From: Chryseosolibacter sp964493505
GTDB taxonomy: Bacteria > Bacteroidota > Bacteroidia > Cytophagales > Cyclobacteriaceae
NCBI GenBank assembly: GCA_964493505.1
Contig: CAZBNP010000004.1
Coordinates: 124,001 to 188,000 of the forward strand
Length of the DNA: 64,000 bases
Reading direction: 5' to 3'
This document shows, piece by piece, positions 16,351 through 24,152 of the stretch. Below the pieces are notes generated by a model. That model saw nothing but the letters and a program-made list of their open reading frames with translations. It was not told the DNA's origin and did no database searches. The translations under genes and the position numbers were made by a program. Position 1 is the first letter of the stretch. Each line of letters begins with the position of its first letter.

Positions 16351-17235
16351 CTACTCCTGGGGTTTTCTCAGCACGAACCGGTGGTAGAATCGCGTCTTGT
16401 TTTTGAGGTTGGTATGGATACGGGAACCCACCACACCGGCAAACTCACTGAACAGCTCCTGCCACCGGGGAGGGAACAGTTTCTTGATACGCGCTCTTTT
16501 TACCTCGTCTTCAGCTTCTATCGCCTTCACCACGTTCGGCGCGATGTCTTCTTCCTGGAGCACTTCCATTCCGCTGTTGTGTAGCTGCTGTCGAAGGAGG
16601 TTCATGTTCTGCTCATCCCGAAAATCCACCAGCAGCAAATAGCCTCCCGGTTTCAGAACGCGTTTTACTTCGCTGAGGAATTTGTCTACCGATCCGTATG
16701 CATGGCACGATTCGACGTTAAGCACAACATCGACGCCATTATCAGTGAGGGGTATGTTCTCAGCGCTCCCCTGAATAAACCTGAGGTTAGGGAGTACGTG
16801 AATCTTGCTGGCCAGGTCGACCGCACTTTGGGCGAGGTCCATGCCTGTGTACGACACGGGCTGGAACGATCCTGCTATGTAACGGGCTCCGCCACCGCGT
16901 CCGCTTCCTACTTCCAACACCACCTTCCCCCGGATCTCGGCTTTGGACGCGAGATAGTGATACATCTGCATGGGATACTTCTGAATGGCAGGATCATCCG
17001 GCAACGATATGGGTACCTCGTCGTCGTTCGGGACGTACCCGTAGTTCATAAATTGCCAGTCTTCAGCAGGAACGCGTTTGGCCAGGATTTCGTAAGTGAC
17101 TTTGGCATTCAGGCGTTTAAACCACGCAAATCGTTTGAAAGCCTTAATAATCAGTCTAATCATAGGGACTTCAAAGGTAGGATTAAAAAGCCAATGCACA
17201 TATCCTTTGTCGTGGATGGTTCGAAAATTAGTCAT
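16351..17235 (-). CDS. SAM-dependent methyltransferase (lipid/polyketide methyltransferase-like)
   Basis: A 294-residue protein. Motif I is VVLEVGSGRGGGARYIA (about residues 105-121), with SYTGMDLAQSAVDLA as strand 2 and DVVLNVESCHAYGSVDKFLSEVKRVLKPGGYLLLVDFR as motifs IV-VI. The overall order resembles ubiE/COQ5-related and phthiotriol dimycocerosate methyltransferase-like proteins, which act on lipid or polyketide hydroxyls. The true start may be the ATG at 17163 (MIRLIIKAFKRF): an exact TAnnTTTG box (TACCTTTG, 17179-17172 on the minus strand) lies just upstream of it. The gene separates the keto-sugar run from the GH20-GH9 genes and is divergent to the latter. Confidence 0.75.
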   Translation of the reverse strand: MTNFRTIHDKGYVHWLFNPTFEVPMIRLIIKAFKRFAWFKRLNAKVTYEILAKRVPAEDWQFMNYGYVPNDDEVPISLPDDPAIQKYPMQMYHYLASKAEIRGKVVLEVGSGRGGGARYIAGSFQPVSYTGMDLAQSAVDLASKIHVLPNLRFIQGSAENIPLTDNGVDVVLNVESCHAYGSVDKFLSEVKRVLKPGGYLLLVDFRDEQNMNLLRQQLHNSGMEVLQEEDIAPNVVKAIEAEDEVKRARIKKLFPPRWQELFSEFAGVVGSRIHTNLKNKTRFYHRFVLRKPQE

Positions 17236-17261
17236 AGATTAGCTTCAAATAACCTCTTAGA

Positions 17262-18857
17262 ATGCGCTATATGTCTATTCAACCTCTACGTCGTTTTCAT
17301 GCGGGTCTTTTTGTCGCCGCAGCTTTAATTCTTGCCTCGTGCGATCAAAGCGAGCCAGCCTCGCCAGAGGCGCGGCTGCGATTCCAAAGTGTTATCCCCA
17401 GGCCTGTATCGGCTGTGGAGACGGGAAATGCATTCAGGGTTACACGTGACACGAAAATTGAAGTTCGTCAGGAAGGAGAAGGACTTGAGCCGATTGCCCA
17501 CTTTCTCGGAGAGAAGCTGCGAACAGCCAGTTTGAACACTGGCGGTGACGGAGGGTCGATCGTGTTGGCGCTGGGAGACGACCGCGAACTTGGGCCGGAA
17601 GGGTATGAGCTCGTCATAGCCGACAAGAGGGTCACGATCACCGCCAACACCGCACAGGGTGTTTTTTGGGGCGTTCAGACCCTACGGCAACTGATGCCGG
17701 AAGAGGTCGAACAGAATGAGGTCGCTCCGAACACAGTGTGGGAAATTGCGACGGGTACGATTCGCGACTACCCTGTTTACGGGTGGAGAGGATCTATGAT
17801 AGACGTGGCCCGTCACTTCTTCGGCGTTGATGACATCAAGCGTTATATTGACCTCGTCAGTCTCTACAAAATAAATGTATTACATCTTCACCTGAGCGAT
17901 GACCAGGGATGGAGAATCGCGATTGACTCCTGGCCGAAGCTTCACGAGGTGGGAGGCATGACGCAGGTTGGTGGCGGTGAAGGTGGCTACTACACCAAAG
18001 CAGATTATGCGGAGATTGTCGATTATGCGGCCCGTCACCACATCACCATCGTTCCTGAGATCGATATGCCCGGACATATCAACTCGGCGCTGGTAGCGTA
18101 CAACGAGCTCCTGCCGGGTCAGACGATCAGCGCTGAGCGTGAAAAGCCGCGTCCCATCGCAGGGGAAGTTTATACGGGAATGGAGGTCGGGTTCAGCACA
18201 CTTGACTACAGTAAAGAGATCACATTCCGATTTGTCGAAGATGTGTTACGAGAACTGGCGGAGATGACACCCGGTCCTTATCTCCACATCGGGGGCGACG
18301 AAGCCGCGGTCACAAAGAAGGCTGATTATATAGCATTCATCAATCGCTTTGTAGAGGTCGTAAAATCCAACGACAAGAAGATGATAGGATGGGAAGAAAT
18401 AGCACAGGCGGATATCGATTCTACCGTGACCATTCAGCATTGGCATTCTCAAAAGTACGCGCAGATGGCTGCTGATAAGGGAGCGAAACTGATCCTTTCT
18501 CCTTCTAAGAGGGTATATCTGGACATGCAATACGATTCAGCGACAAAACTCGGACTGCACTGGGCAGCCTATATTGAAGTAGACTCGTCGTATATGTGGG
18601 ACCCTGCAACCCATGTACCGGGGGTTGACCCGGCTCAGATACGCGGAGTAGAAGCGCCGCTGTGGTCGGAGACGCTTGTTACGATTGATGACATAGAATA
18701 TATGCTTTTCCCACGCCTGCCAGGTGTGGCCGAAGCGGGATGGACCCCCGCCGCGGGCAGAGACTGGAATGAATACAAAACGCGCCTCGCTCATCACGGC
18801 AAGCGCTGGGGTGTTATGAGTGTCAATTACTACAAGTCGCCGAAAGTAGCCTGGTAG
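17262..18857 (+). CDS. Beta-N-acetylhexosaminidase (GH20) lipoprotein
   Basis: A 531-residue protein with a lipoprotein signal (AAALILASC, Cys about residue 27). A GH20b-type N-terminal domain (about residues 40-165) has VIPRPVSAVETGNAFRV as its opening. The TIM barrel begins at RDYPVYGWRGSMIDVARHFF and carries NVLHLHLSDDQGWRI, VPEIDMPGH and the catalytic Asp-Glu pair in YLHIGGDEAAV; HWHSQ and WSETL are further active-site segments. The enzyme removes terminal beta-GlcNAc or GalNAc by substrate assistance. The lipid anchor puts it in the periplasm or on the cell surface. GH9 starts 15 bases later, so both enzymes are probably made together. Confidence 0.92.
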   Translation: MRYMSIQPLRRFHAGLFVAAALILASCDQSEPASPEARLRFQSVIPRPVSAVETGNAFRVTRDTKIEVRQEGEGLEPIAHFLGEKLRTASLNTGGDGGSIVLALGDDRELGPEGYELVIADKRVTITANTAQGVFWGVQTLRQLMPEEVEQNEVAPNTVWEIATGTIRDYPVYGWRGSMIDVARHFFGVDDIKRYIDLVSLYKINVLHLHLSDDQGWRIAIDSWPKLHEVGGMTQVGGGEGGYYTKADYAEIVDYAARHHITIVPEIDMPGHINSALVAYNELLPGQTISAEREKPRPIAGEVYTGMEVGFSTLDYSKEITFRFVEDVLRELAEMTPGPYLHIGGDEAAVTKKADYIAFINRFVEVVKSNDKKMIGWEEIAQADIDSTVTIQHWHSQKYAQMAADKGAKLILSPSKRVYLDMQYDSATKLGLHWAAYIEVDSSYMWDPATHVPGVDPAQIRGVEAPLWSETLVTIDDIEYMLFPRLPGVAEAGWTPAAGRDWNEYKTRLAHHGKRWGVMSVNYYKSPKVAW

Positions 18858-18872
18858 CAAAAGAAAATCATA

Positions 18873-20648
18873 ATGATAAAGAAAGTTGCCTTGTCAGTAA
18901 TAATTGCCTCGACGTTGATGATGAGTCGGGCACAAACACCGTCTTCGTGGATTCGAATTAATCTCGCCGGGTACAAGCCAGACGGCGTAAAGGTTGCCGT
19001 CTGGGGAACGAAGGACAACACCACTCTTCAGCGTTTTGAGCTCGTTGATATGAGCACCGGAAAAGTTGTATATGATAATGTCTCCGGCCCGGCGTATGGA
19101 GAGTATGGCCCTTTCAGGCAAACCTATCGGCTAAATTTCACCGAATACAAAGAGCCGGGTACGTATGTGCTGCGCGCCGGCTCCGCCAGGTCGGAAACGT
19201 TTCGCATCGATGACGATGTGTATAAGGGCGCCGCCGACTTTGCGCTGAAATATATGCGGCAGCAACGGAGTGGTTATAATCCCTATCTGAAAGATTCGTG
19301 TCACACAGACGACGGCTACACCATGTATGGCCCGATGCCCGACAGTACGCATATCGACGTGAGCGGGGGGTGGCATGACGCCACAGACTATCTGCAGTAT
19401 TCTATGACTTCAGCAAATGCCACCTACCATCTGCTGGCAGCCTATCGCGATTTTCCACAAGCATTCACGGATTCACATCTCGCCAATGGACTTCCGGGCG
19501 AGAACCAGGTTCCCGATATTTTTGATGAAGCGAAATGGGGGCTTGACTGGCTGCTCAAAATGCATCCGCGCCCTGACTGGATGTTCAACCAACTTGCTGA
19601 CGACCGCGATCATATCGGTTTTCGTTTACCGATTGACGACCCTGCCGACTACGGAAAGGGTAAAGAGCGTCCCGTCTATTTTGTGACAGGTGAGCCACAG
19701 GGTCTCGGAAGGTACCGTAATAGGACCACGGGCACGTCGTCTATAGCGGGGAAATTCTCCAGCGCTTTCGCGCTGGGCTACACGTTGTTTCAGACTGTCG
19801 ATCCACCGTATGCGGAGACGCTCCGTGCAAAAGCACTGTCTGCCTACGCGTACGGGTTGCGTAAACCCGGGAACACGCAGACTGCGTGCTATACCTCACC
19901 TTACTTTTATGAAGAAGACAACTGGGTAGACGACATGGAGTTGGCGGCTGTGCAACTGTATAATCTGACAAAAAACAAGAAGTTGTTGACTGAAGCGTAC
20001 GAGTATGCGCGGCAGGAGAAACAAACCCCCTGGATGAAGTCAGATACCGCCAGTCATTACCAGTGGTACCCGTTCATCAACGTGGGGCATTTCGAGTTGG
20101 CTCAGGCAGCTACAGGGAAAACGCGCAAAGATGTGATTGGATTTTATCGCGATGGAATTGATATGGTGTGGCAGAAGGCGAAGAAGAATGCCTTTTACAG
20201 GGGAGTCCCCTATATCTGGTGCAGCAACAATCTTCAGACGTCTTTTGCTATTCAGTGCTATTGGTACCGCCGTCTGACAGGCGACGAAACGTATCTGGAA
20301 CTGGAGCAGGCGGCATTCGATTTTCTGATGGGAGCCAATCCCTGGGGTACCAGTATGATAGTAGGCTACCCCGAGCATGCGGATTTCCCCGACGACCCGC
20401 ATTCATCGCTCAACGTCCTGCATGGCATGCAGACACTGGGAGGTCTTGTGGATGGCCCGGTGTATGGCACGATTTATAGCCAGCAGCGAGGAGTCACCGT
20501 AGTTCGCGGCGATGAGTACCATGAGTTTCAGAGCAGCTTCGTGGTCTATCACGACGACTATGGGGATTATGTAACCAATGAGCCTACCATGGATGGAACA
20601 GCATCACTGATCTATCTGCTTGCGGCGAAAGAAAGCCTGAAGAAATAG
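18873..20648 (+). CDS. Glycoside hydrolase family 9 protein
   Basis: A 591-residue exported protein (signal peptide residues 1-20). An N-terminal Ig-like CelD domain (about residues 25-110; IRINLAGYKPDGVKVAV... PGTYVLRAG) precedes the (alpha/alpha)6 barrel. The GH9 signatures are present: DVSGGWHDATDYLQY with the catalytic Asp cluster, and near the C-terminus YHDDYGDYVTNEPTMDGTASLIYLL with the proton donor Glu of NEP. Most family members are endoglucanases, but GH9 also holds exo-beta-glucosaminidases and chitobiose-acting enzymes of chitin operons. Pairing with GH20 makes an amino-sugar glycan a realistic target. No carbohydrate-binding module or T9SS tail is seen. Confidence 0.9.
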   Translation: MIKKVALSVIIASTLMMSRAQTPSSWIRINLAGYKPDGVKVAVWGTKDNTTLQRFELVDMSTGKVVYDNVSGPAYGEYGPFRQTYRLNFTEYKEPGTYVLRAGSARSETFRIDDDVYKGAADFALKYMRQQRSGYNPYLKDSCHTDDGYTMYGPMPDSTHIDVSGGWHDATDYLQYSMTSANATYHLLAAYRDFPQAFTDSHLANGLPGENQVPDIFDEAKWGLDWLLKMHPRPDWMFNQLADDRDHIGFRLPIDDPADYGKGKERPVYFVTGEPQGLGRYRNRTTGTSSIAGKFSSAFALGYTLFQTVDPPYAETLRAKALSAYAYGLRKPGNTQTACYTSPYFYEEDNWVDDMELAAVQLYNLTKNKKLLTEAYEYARQEKQTPWMKSDTASHYQWYPFINVGHFELAQAATGKTRKDVIGFYRDGIDMVWQKAKKNAFYRGVPYIWCSNNLQTSFAIQCYWYRRLTGDETYLELEQAAFDFLMGANPWGTSMIVGYPEHADFPDDPHSSLNVLHGMQTLGGLVDGPVYGTIYSQQRGVTVVRGDEYHEFQSSFVVYHDDYGDYVTNEPTMDGTASLIYLLAAKESLKK

Positions 20649-20676
20649 CAATGACCACTGCTCAAACGACCTGGCG

Positions 20677-21459
20677 TTGAACTTTACACTGATTACCGGA
20701 GCGTGCAAAGGCATCGGAAAAGCACTGGCTTATGAGTGTGCCGCCAGGAAAATGAATGTATTGCTTGTCTCGAATGACGCTGCCTGCCTGGAAGAGGTCT
20801 GTCAGGACATCCGGAGAACGACCGGCGTGGAGAGCCACTGCTTTGCCGTCGACCTGATGGAGGAGGGCGCTCCACAGAAAGTGTTCCGCTGGGTAGGCGA
20901 CAATAACTTTGCGGTCAACATGCTGGTAAATAACGTTGGCATGGGACGCGGTGGCACATTCGCCCGTATGTCGCTACAGGACATTCAGCACATGATGCTG
21001 TTAAATAACAAAGTAACGGTTGAGATGACCTATCATTTCATACCCGAACTGCAAAGACATGCTGAGGCGTATATCCTTAGCGTTAGTAGTCTCGAAGCCC
21101 GCCTGCCGCTCCCCTATAAGGCGGTCTACACGGGTACCAAGAATTTTATTTATGCGTTTTCGCTGGCTATTGATCAGGAGTTGAAATCGACGAATATAAA
21201 GGTGAGCGTGCTGTGTCCCGGACCGGTGTTAACCAATCCCGATGGACTAAGCCGGATGAATGCGCATGGTCAGCGCTCGAAGGTACTGATGATGTACCCT
21301 GACCAGGTTGCGCGGATTGCGGTCGGGGGGCTGTTAAAGGGAAACCGGGTCATTGTTCCGGGGCGACTGAACGCAATATTCTTCAAGCTCGGTTCTTTGC
21401 TTCCGGTAGGCGTGAAGATGAGTATACTCGAACGGCTATTCCGCGTTTACAAAACGTAG
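20677..21459 (+). CDS. SDR family NAD(P)-dependent oxidoreductase
   Basis: A 260-residue classical short-chain dehydrogenase. The dinucleotide-binding motif TGACKGIGKALA is at residues 7-18, NNVG near residue 86, and the catalytic Ser (VSSLEA) and YTGTK pairs follow. The start is a TTG at 20677; an ATG at 20651 belongs to a short frame that stops at once. It resembles the HSD17B12/DltE-like group of SDRs acting on lipids or small ketones. It lies 28 bases after the GH9 gene, so it is probably the last gene of that operon. Confidence 0.82.
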   Translation: MNFTLITGACKGIGKALAYECAARKMNVLLVSNDAACLEEVCQDIRRTTGVESHCFAVDLMEEGAPQKVFRWVGDNNFAVNMLVNNVGMGRGGTFARMSLQDIQHMMLLNNKVTVEMTYHFIPELQRHAEAYILSVSSLEARLPLPYKAVYTGTKNFIYAFSLAIDQELKSTNIKVSVLCPGPVLTNPDGLSRMNAHGQRSKVLMMYPDQVARIAVGGLLKGNRVIVPGRLNAIFFKLGSLLPVGVKMSILERLFRVYKT

Positions 21460-21496
21460 CGCCCCCGGATGTTCTTTTTTTCGTAATGAATAGTTT

Positions 21497-22351
21497 CTAA
21501 GTAAAGAAGCGCTCGATGCCACATAATTGCTCACTGACGTCCCATAGCCGGACTGCATCCTCAGTGCTCTTACTTCGCGCCGAAGATGGTTTCGGATTGC
21601 ACTTATCCCAATACAAGCCGCTGCGTCCGGCAACTTCGGGCGCTGTCGCCAGGTAGATCGACGTCCGGGCGGCTTCGTCAGGAGTCATCCCCGTAAAACG
21701 CCGAAGCTTCCACATGAAACCGTGAAACGAATTGGTGTGCTTGACGCCGATATCTGTTTTTACCAAACCCGGCTGAACACAGAAGACCGAGACATGATCA
21801 TCGGTCTTGACGCGATGCAGTTGATAGGTGAAGAGCAGGTTGGCCAGCTTAGACTGGCTATATGCCTTTAAGCCGTGATAAGCGTGCTGAAGATTGAGGT
21901 CGCTGAAATTCATTTTTCCATAGCGATGTGAGTCGGATCCCATATTAATAATTCTGCCGTCGGGAGTCGCCGTGATATTTGGATACAAAAGATGAGTAAA
22001 TAGAAAATAGGCAAGATGGTTTACCGCAAACTGTTTCTCGATATTATCTTCTGTCAACTCACAACGCGATGTCCATACACCGGCGTTATTGATCAGTACA
22101 TCGATACGAGGAAACCTGACCTTGATTTGTTCTGCGACATCGCGTATTTGTTTCTGTGAGCAGAAGTCTGCATTGTAGTAATGGATGTCGGGGTTGTTGA
22201 AAGTGTTTCTCAGGGTATTGGCTACGACTTCGCCTCTTTCCTGATTGCGGCCGATGAGAATTAACTCTAGTCCTTTTTCAGCAAGCCCCCTGGCAATTCC
22301 ATGTCCGATACCTGAAGTGGCGCCAGTGACGGCAATAGTTTTTTGTTTCAT
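21497..22351 (-). CDS. SDR family oxidoreductase, retinol-dehydrogenase-like
   Basis: A 284-residue short-chain dehydrogenase. TGATSGIGHGIARGL (residues 9-23) binds the cofactor; an Arg right after strand 2 (IGRNQE) favours NADP. INNAGVW, the Ser in NMGSDSH and YSQSK complete the motif set. A C-terminal extension (about residues 225-284) resembles RDH/WWOX-type proteins acting on hydrophobic substrates. It is transcribed alone from a promoter whose -33 TTG lies in the middle of a 17-bp perfect palindrome, so specific repression is likely. The inducer is unknown. Confidence 0.82.
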   Translation of the reverse strand: MKQKTIAVTGATSGIGHGIARGLAEKGLELILIGRNQERGEVVANTLRNTFNNPDIHYYNADFCSQKQIRDVAEQIKVRFPRIDVLINNAGVWTSRCELTEDNIEKQFAVNHLAYFLFTHLLYPNITATPDGRIINMGSDSHRYGKMNFSDLNLQHAYHGLKAYSQSKLANLLFTYQLHRVKTDDHVSVFCVQPGLVKTDIGVKHTNSFHGFMWKLRRFTGMTPDEAARTSIYLATAPEVAGRSGLYWDKCNPKPSSARSKSTEDAVRLWDVSEQLCGIERFFT

Positions 22352-22381
22352 GTGGTAAACGTTGACAAATCCAATGCTTAG

Positions 22382-22417
22382 CGAAGGTAGGCCGGTTCAG
22401 TAGCCTTGTCAAGGCTA
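22382..22417 (-). promoter_or_regulatory. SDR promoter with an operator-like palindrome over the -33 box
   Basis: The -7 box TACCTTCG lies at 22389-22382 and the -33 TTG at 22412-22410, 20 bases apart. The TTG is inside TAGCCTTGTCAAGGCTA (22401-22417), two perfect 8-base arms around one base. A dimeric repressor bound here would block the promoter. Confidence 0.55.
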
Positions 22418-22449
22418 TAGAAAGCGGAAGGTAAATTTTTTATGCTGAT

Positions 22450-22483
22450 TTTGGTCTTATCTATTTGGAACTGGTTAATTTCG
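22450..22483 (+). promoter_or_regulatory. Likely promoter of arfB
   Basis: TTTG (22450-22453), a 22-base spacer and TAATTTCG (22476-22483, one mismatch) fit the Bacteroidota consensus; the leader would be about 60 bases. Confidence 0.5.
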
Positions 22484-22550
22484 TGAAGGCAGCGTCGGAA
22501 CACAAAGGGTCGGAACAAATTTTAGACAAGAAGGAAAAGGATATGTTAAC

Positions 22551-22952
22551 GTGAAAGCTATCGACTTGCTCAATGAGATCGTCTTTACCACATCCCGGAG
22601 CAGCGGACCCGGTGGTCAGAATGTTAATAAGGTAAATTCGAAGGTAACGCTGCAGCTGGATATCACGAATTCACAAGTGTTAACAGCCAGTCAGAAGCAG
22701 CTAATAAACGAAAAGCTCTCGTCGCGCATTACGTCCGACGGAATTCTCGTCATCCAGGCTCAAGAGACCCGATCGCAGTCGGGAAATAAAGAGATTGCAC
22801 TGGAAAAACTTGATGCTCTTCTGCAAAAGGCTTTTCAACGAAAGAAGGTGCGACGGGCCACAAAACCGTCAAAAGCCGCTAAACAGCAGCGGTTAAAGAA
22901 AAAGAAAATCGTATCGGAGAAGAAAAAATGGAGGAAGCCGCCGGGAGATTAA
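22551..22952 (+). CDS. arfB: Alternative ribosome-rescue factor / peptidyl-tRNA hydrolase ArfB
   Basis: A 133-residue release-factor-like protein. GPGGQNVNKVNSKV at residues 19-32 contains the catalytic GGQ (21-23), and the C-terminus is a lysine- and arginine-rich tail (about residues 100-133) that enters the mRNA channel of stalled ribosomes. It hydrolyses peptidyl-tRNA on ribosomes lacking a stop codon. The start is a GTG at 22551 behind a purine-rich AAGGAAAAGG site. The length matches E. coli YaeJ (140). It faces the HPF gene, another ribosome factor. Confidence 0.92.
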   Translation: MKAIDLLNEIVFTTSRSSGPGGQNVNKVNSKVTLQLDITNSQVLTASQKQLINEKLSSRITSDGILVIQAQETRSQSGNKEIALEKLDALLQKAFQRKKVRRATKPSKAAKQQRLKKKKIVSEKKKWRKPPGD

Positions 22953-22982
22953 CCGGCTGACAACCCTTGCGTCATCAGCCGG
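22953..22982. terminator. Hairpin between arfB and hpf, without a T-run
   Basis: CCGGCTGA (22953-22960) and TCAGCCGG (22975-22982) form a perfect 8-bp GC-rich stem directly after the arfB stop, between convergent genes. Neither side has a clear T-run, so it may protect 3' ends or terminate weakly in both directions. Confidence 0.4.
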
Positions 22983-22996
22983 TCACTTGAGAAGAC

Positions 22997-23311
22997 TTAG
23001 TGTTTCCGTAGTTTGCCGACCGTGCTGTCGAGGCTGCTCAGAAGTTTGTCTATGGCACCGCTAAAGGCAAGATCGATTGTCTCAGCTTTGTGCGAAACCA
23101 CGGTAGGCTGCATTCCCTTCACCCTGGCTTCCAACAGGCACCGTTTGTCGTCACTACCCTCTTTTTCGGCGTTTTCATCGCTGAGATGCACTTCTACCCT
23201 TGTGATAATGTCCGCGAAACGGCTAAGGGAATCCTGGAGTGTTTCGTCAAAGTAAGCCGCCATGCGCGCGCTTCCTTCAATGTTTTTGTCTGTATTTACT
23301 TGTATTTGCAT
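22997..23311 (-). CDS. hpf: Ribosome hibernation-promoting factor, short HPF/RaiA type
   Basis: A 104-residue protein of the HPF/YfiA (sigma-54 modulation) family. It opens with MQIQVNTDKNIEGSARMAAYFDETLQDSLSRFADIITRVEVHLSD, the beta-alpha-beta start of the fold, followed by EARVKGMQPTVVSHKAETIDLAFSGAIDKL. The protein binds the 30S decoding region in stationary phase. The acidic insertion (ENAEKEGSDDK) and absence of a long C-terminal dimerisation domain mark it as the short form. It is transcribed alone, divergent from a zinc-ribbon peptide gene. Confidence 0.85.
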   Translation of the reverse strand: MQIQVNTDKNIEGSARMAAYFDETLQDSLSRFADIITRVEVHLSDENAEKEGSDDKRCLLEARVKGMQPTVVSHKAETIDLAFSGAIDKLLSSLDSTVGKLRKH

Positions 23312-23339
23312 AAGATTGGATTTTCTTCACAGGGCCCCG

Positions 23340-23358
23340 AAAAGAGGGTTTCTCTTTT
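23340..23358. promoter_or_regulatory. Inverted repeat between hpf and the zinc-ribbon gene
   Basis: AAAAGAG (23340-23346) and CTCTTTT (23352-23358) around a 5-base spacer lie 29 bases upstream of hpf and about 100 bases upstream of the divergent gene. It could be a regulator site or part of the hpf leader. Confidence 0.3.
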
Positions 23359-23456
23359 GGTATCAACCTGAAATTTCGTGTTTTAGTTGATTCAAACAAA
23401 TGATTTTTGTCAGGAGAGCGACTTTGCAAAGTCTGAAGAATTATCGATCCTTAATT

Positions 23457-23615
23457 ATGAAAAAGAAAGAATGCCCTTCCTGCGCAATGGAGATCGACGC
23501 CGACAGCAAACGCTGCCCTATCTGCGACTATGAGTTCCCCGGCCGAAACCCCGGCTTGAAATGGATAGCTTTGCTCCTGGCAGTATTTTTCCTTTTATAT
23601 ATCATCTTATTCTAA
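23457..23615 (+). CDS. Small zinc-ribbon membrane protein
   Basis: A 52-residue protein with two CxxC pairs (CPSC at residues 5-8 and CPIC at 19-22) forming a zinc ribbon, then one C-terminal transmembrane helix (about residues 34-51). The ribbon would face the cytoplasm. Such short 'zinc-ribbon plus one helix' proteins are common in Bacteroidota and have no assigned role. The ATG at 23457 is chosen because the ribbon begins at once; upstream codons from 23400 add nothing recognisable. Confidence 0.65.
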   Translation: MKKKECPSCAMEIDADSKRCPICDYEFPGRNPGLKWIALLLAVFFLLYIILF

Positions 23616-23628
23616 CGCCGCGCTCCCT

Positions 23629-24105
23629 CTACACCCTCACACTATTGAAGTGATATAACAGAATAACGGTGGCTGAAAATGCCGGCTTGGGGTTTCCCTT
23701 TATTTCAAGTTCGGCGTCCAGCTCGGCTTTCGCAATTCCCCGAAGGTTGCTAAGCGATGCGAGCTTTACACTGAGCCTTACTTCACTACCTACCACTACA
23801 GGTTGATTGAACTTAAGCCTGTCAAGACCATAGTTGATCAGCATACTGATGTTGCGGATCTCGGCGATCTGGTTCCAAAGATGGGGCACCAATGATAGCG
23901 CAAGGTAGCCGTGTGCAATTGTTTTTTTGAAAGGACTCTCCCGTTCGGCCCGTTCAGGATCGGTGTGAATCCATTGATGATCGAGTGTCGCGTCTGCGAA
24001 CTGATCAATTCTTGATTGTTCTATTTTTAGATAGTCTGAAACACCTATTGCTTTGCCGAGGAATTTTTCAAATTCCTCGAAGCTTTCGATTAATACTTTA
24101 GCCAT
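23629..24105 (-). CDS. MaoC family dehydratase (enoyl-CoA hydratase type)
   Basis: A 158-residue single hot-dog domain. The hydratase-2 motif FADATLDHQWIHTDPERA (about residues 36-53) contains the catalytic Asp and His, and AHGYLALSL forms the hot-dog helix. Members hydrate (R)-specific enoyl-CoA in fatty-acid or polyhydroxyalkanoate metabolism. The length is typical. A box TACTTTCG lies at 24130-24123 on the minus strand, 17 bases before the start. Glycerate kinase, also on the minus strand, ends 47 bases upstream, so the two may share a transcript. Confidence 0.85.
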   Translation of the reverse strand: MAKVLIESFEEFEKFLGKAIGVSDYLKIEQSRIDQFADATLDHQWIHTDPERAERESPFKKTIAHGYLALSLVPHLWNQIAEIRNISMLINYGLDRLKFNQPVVVGSEVRLSVKLASLSNLRGIAKAELDAELEIKGNPKPAFSATVILLYHFNSVRV

Positions 24106-24152
24106 GGACGAAATTTATTCTACGAAAGTAAATATTTGCCTGTGAAAATCAA

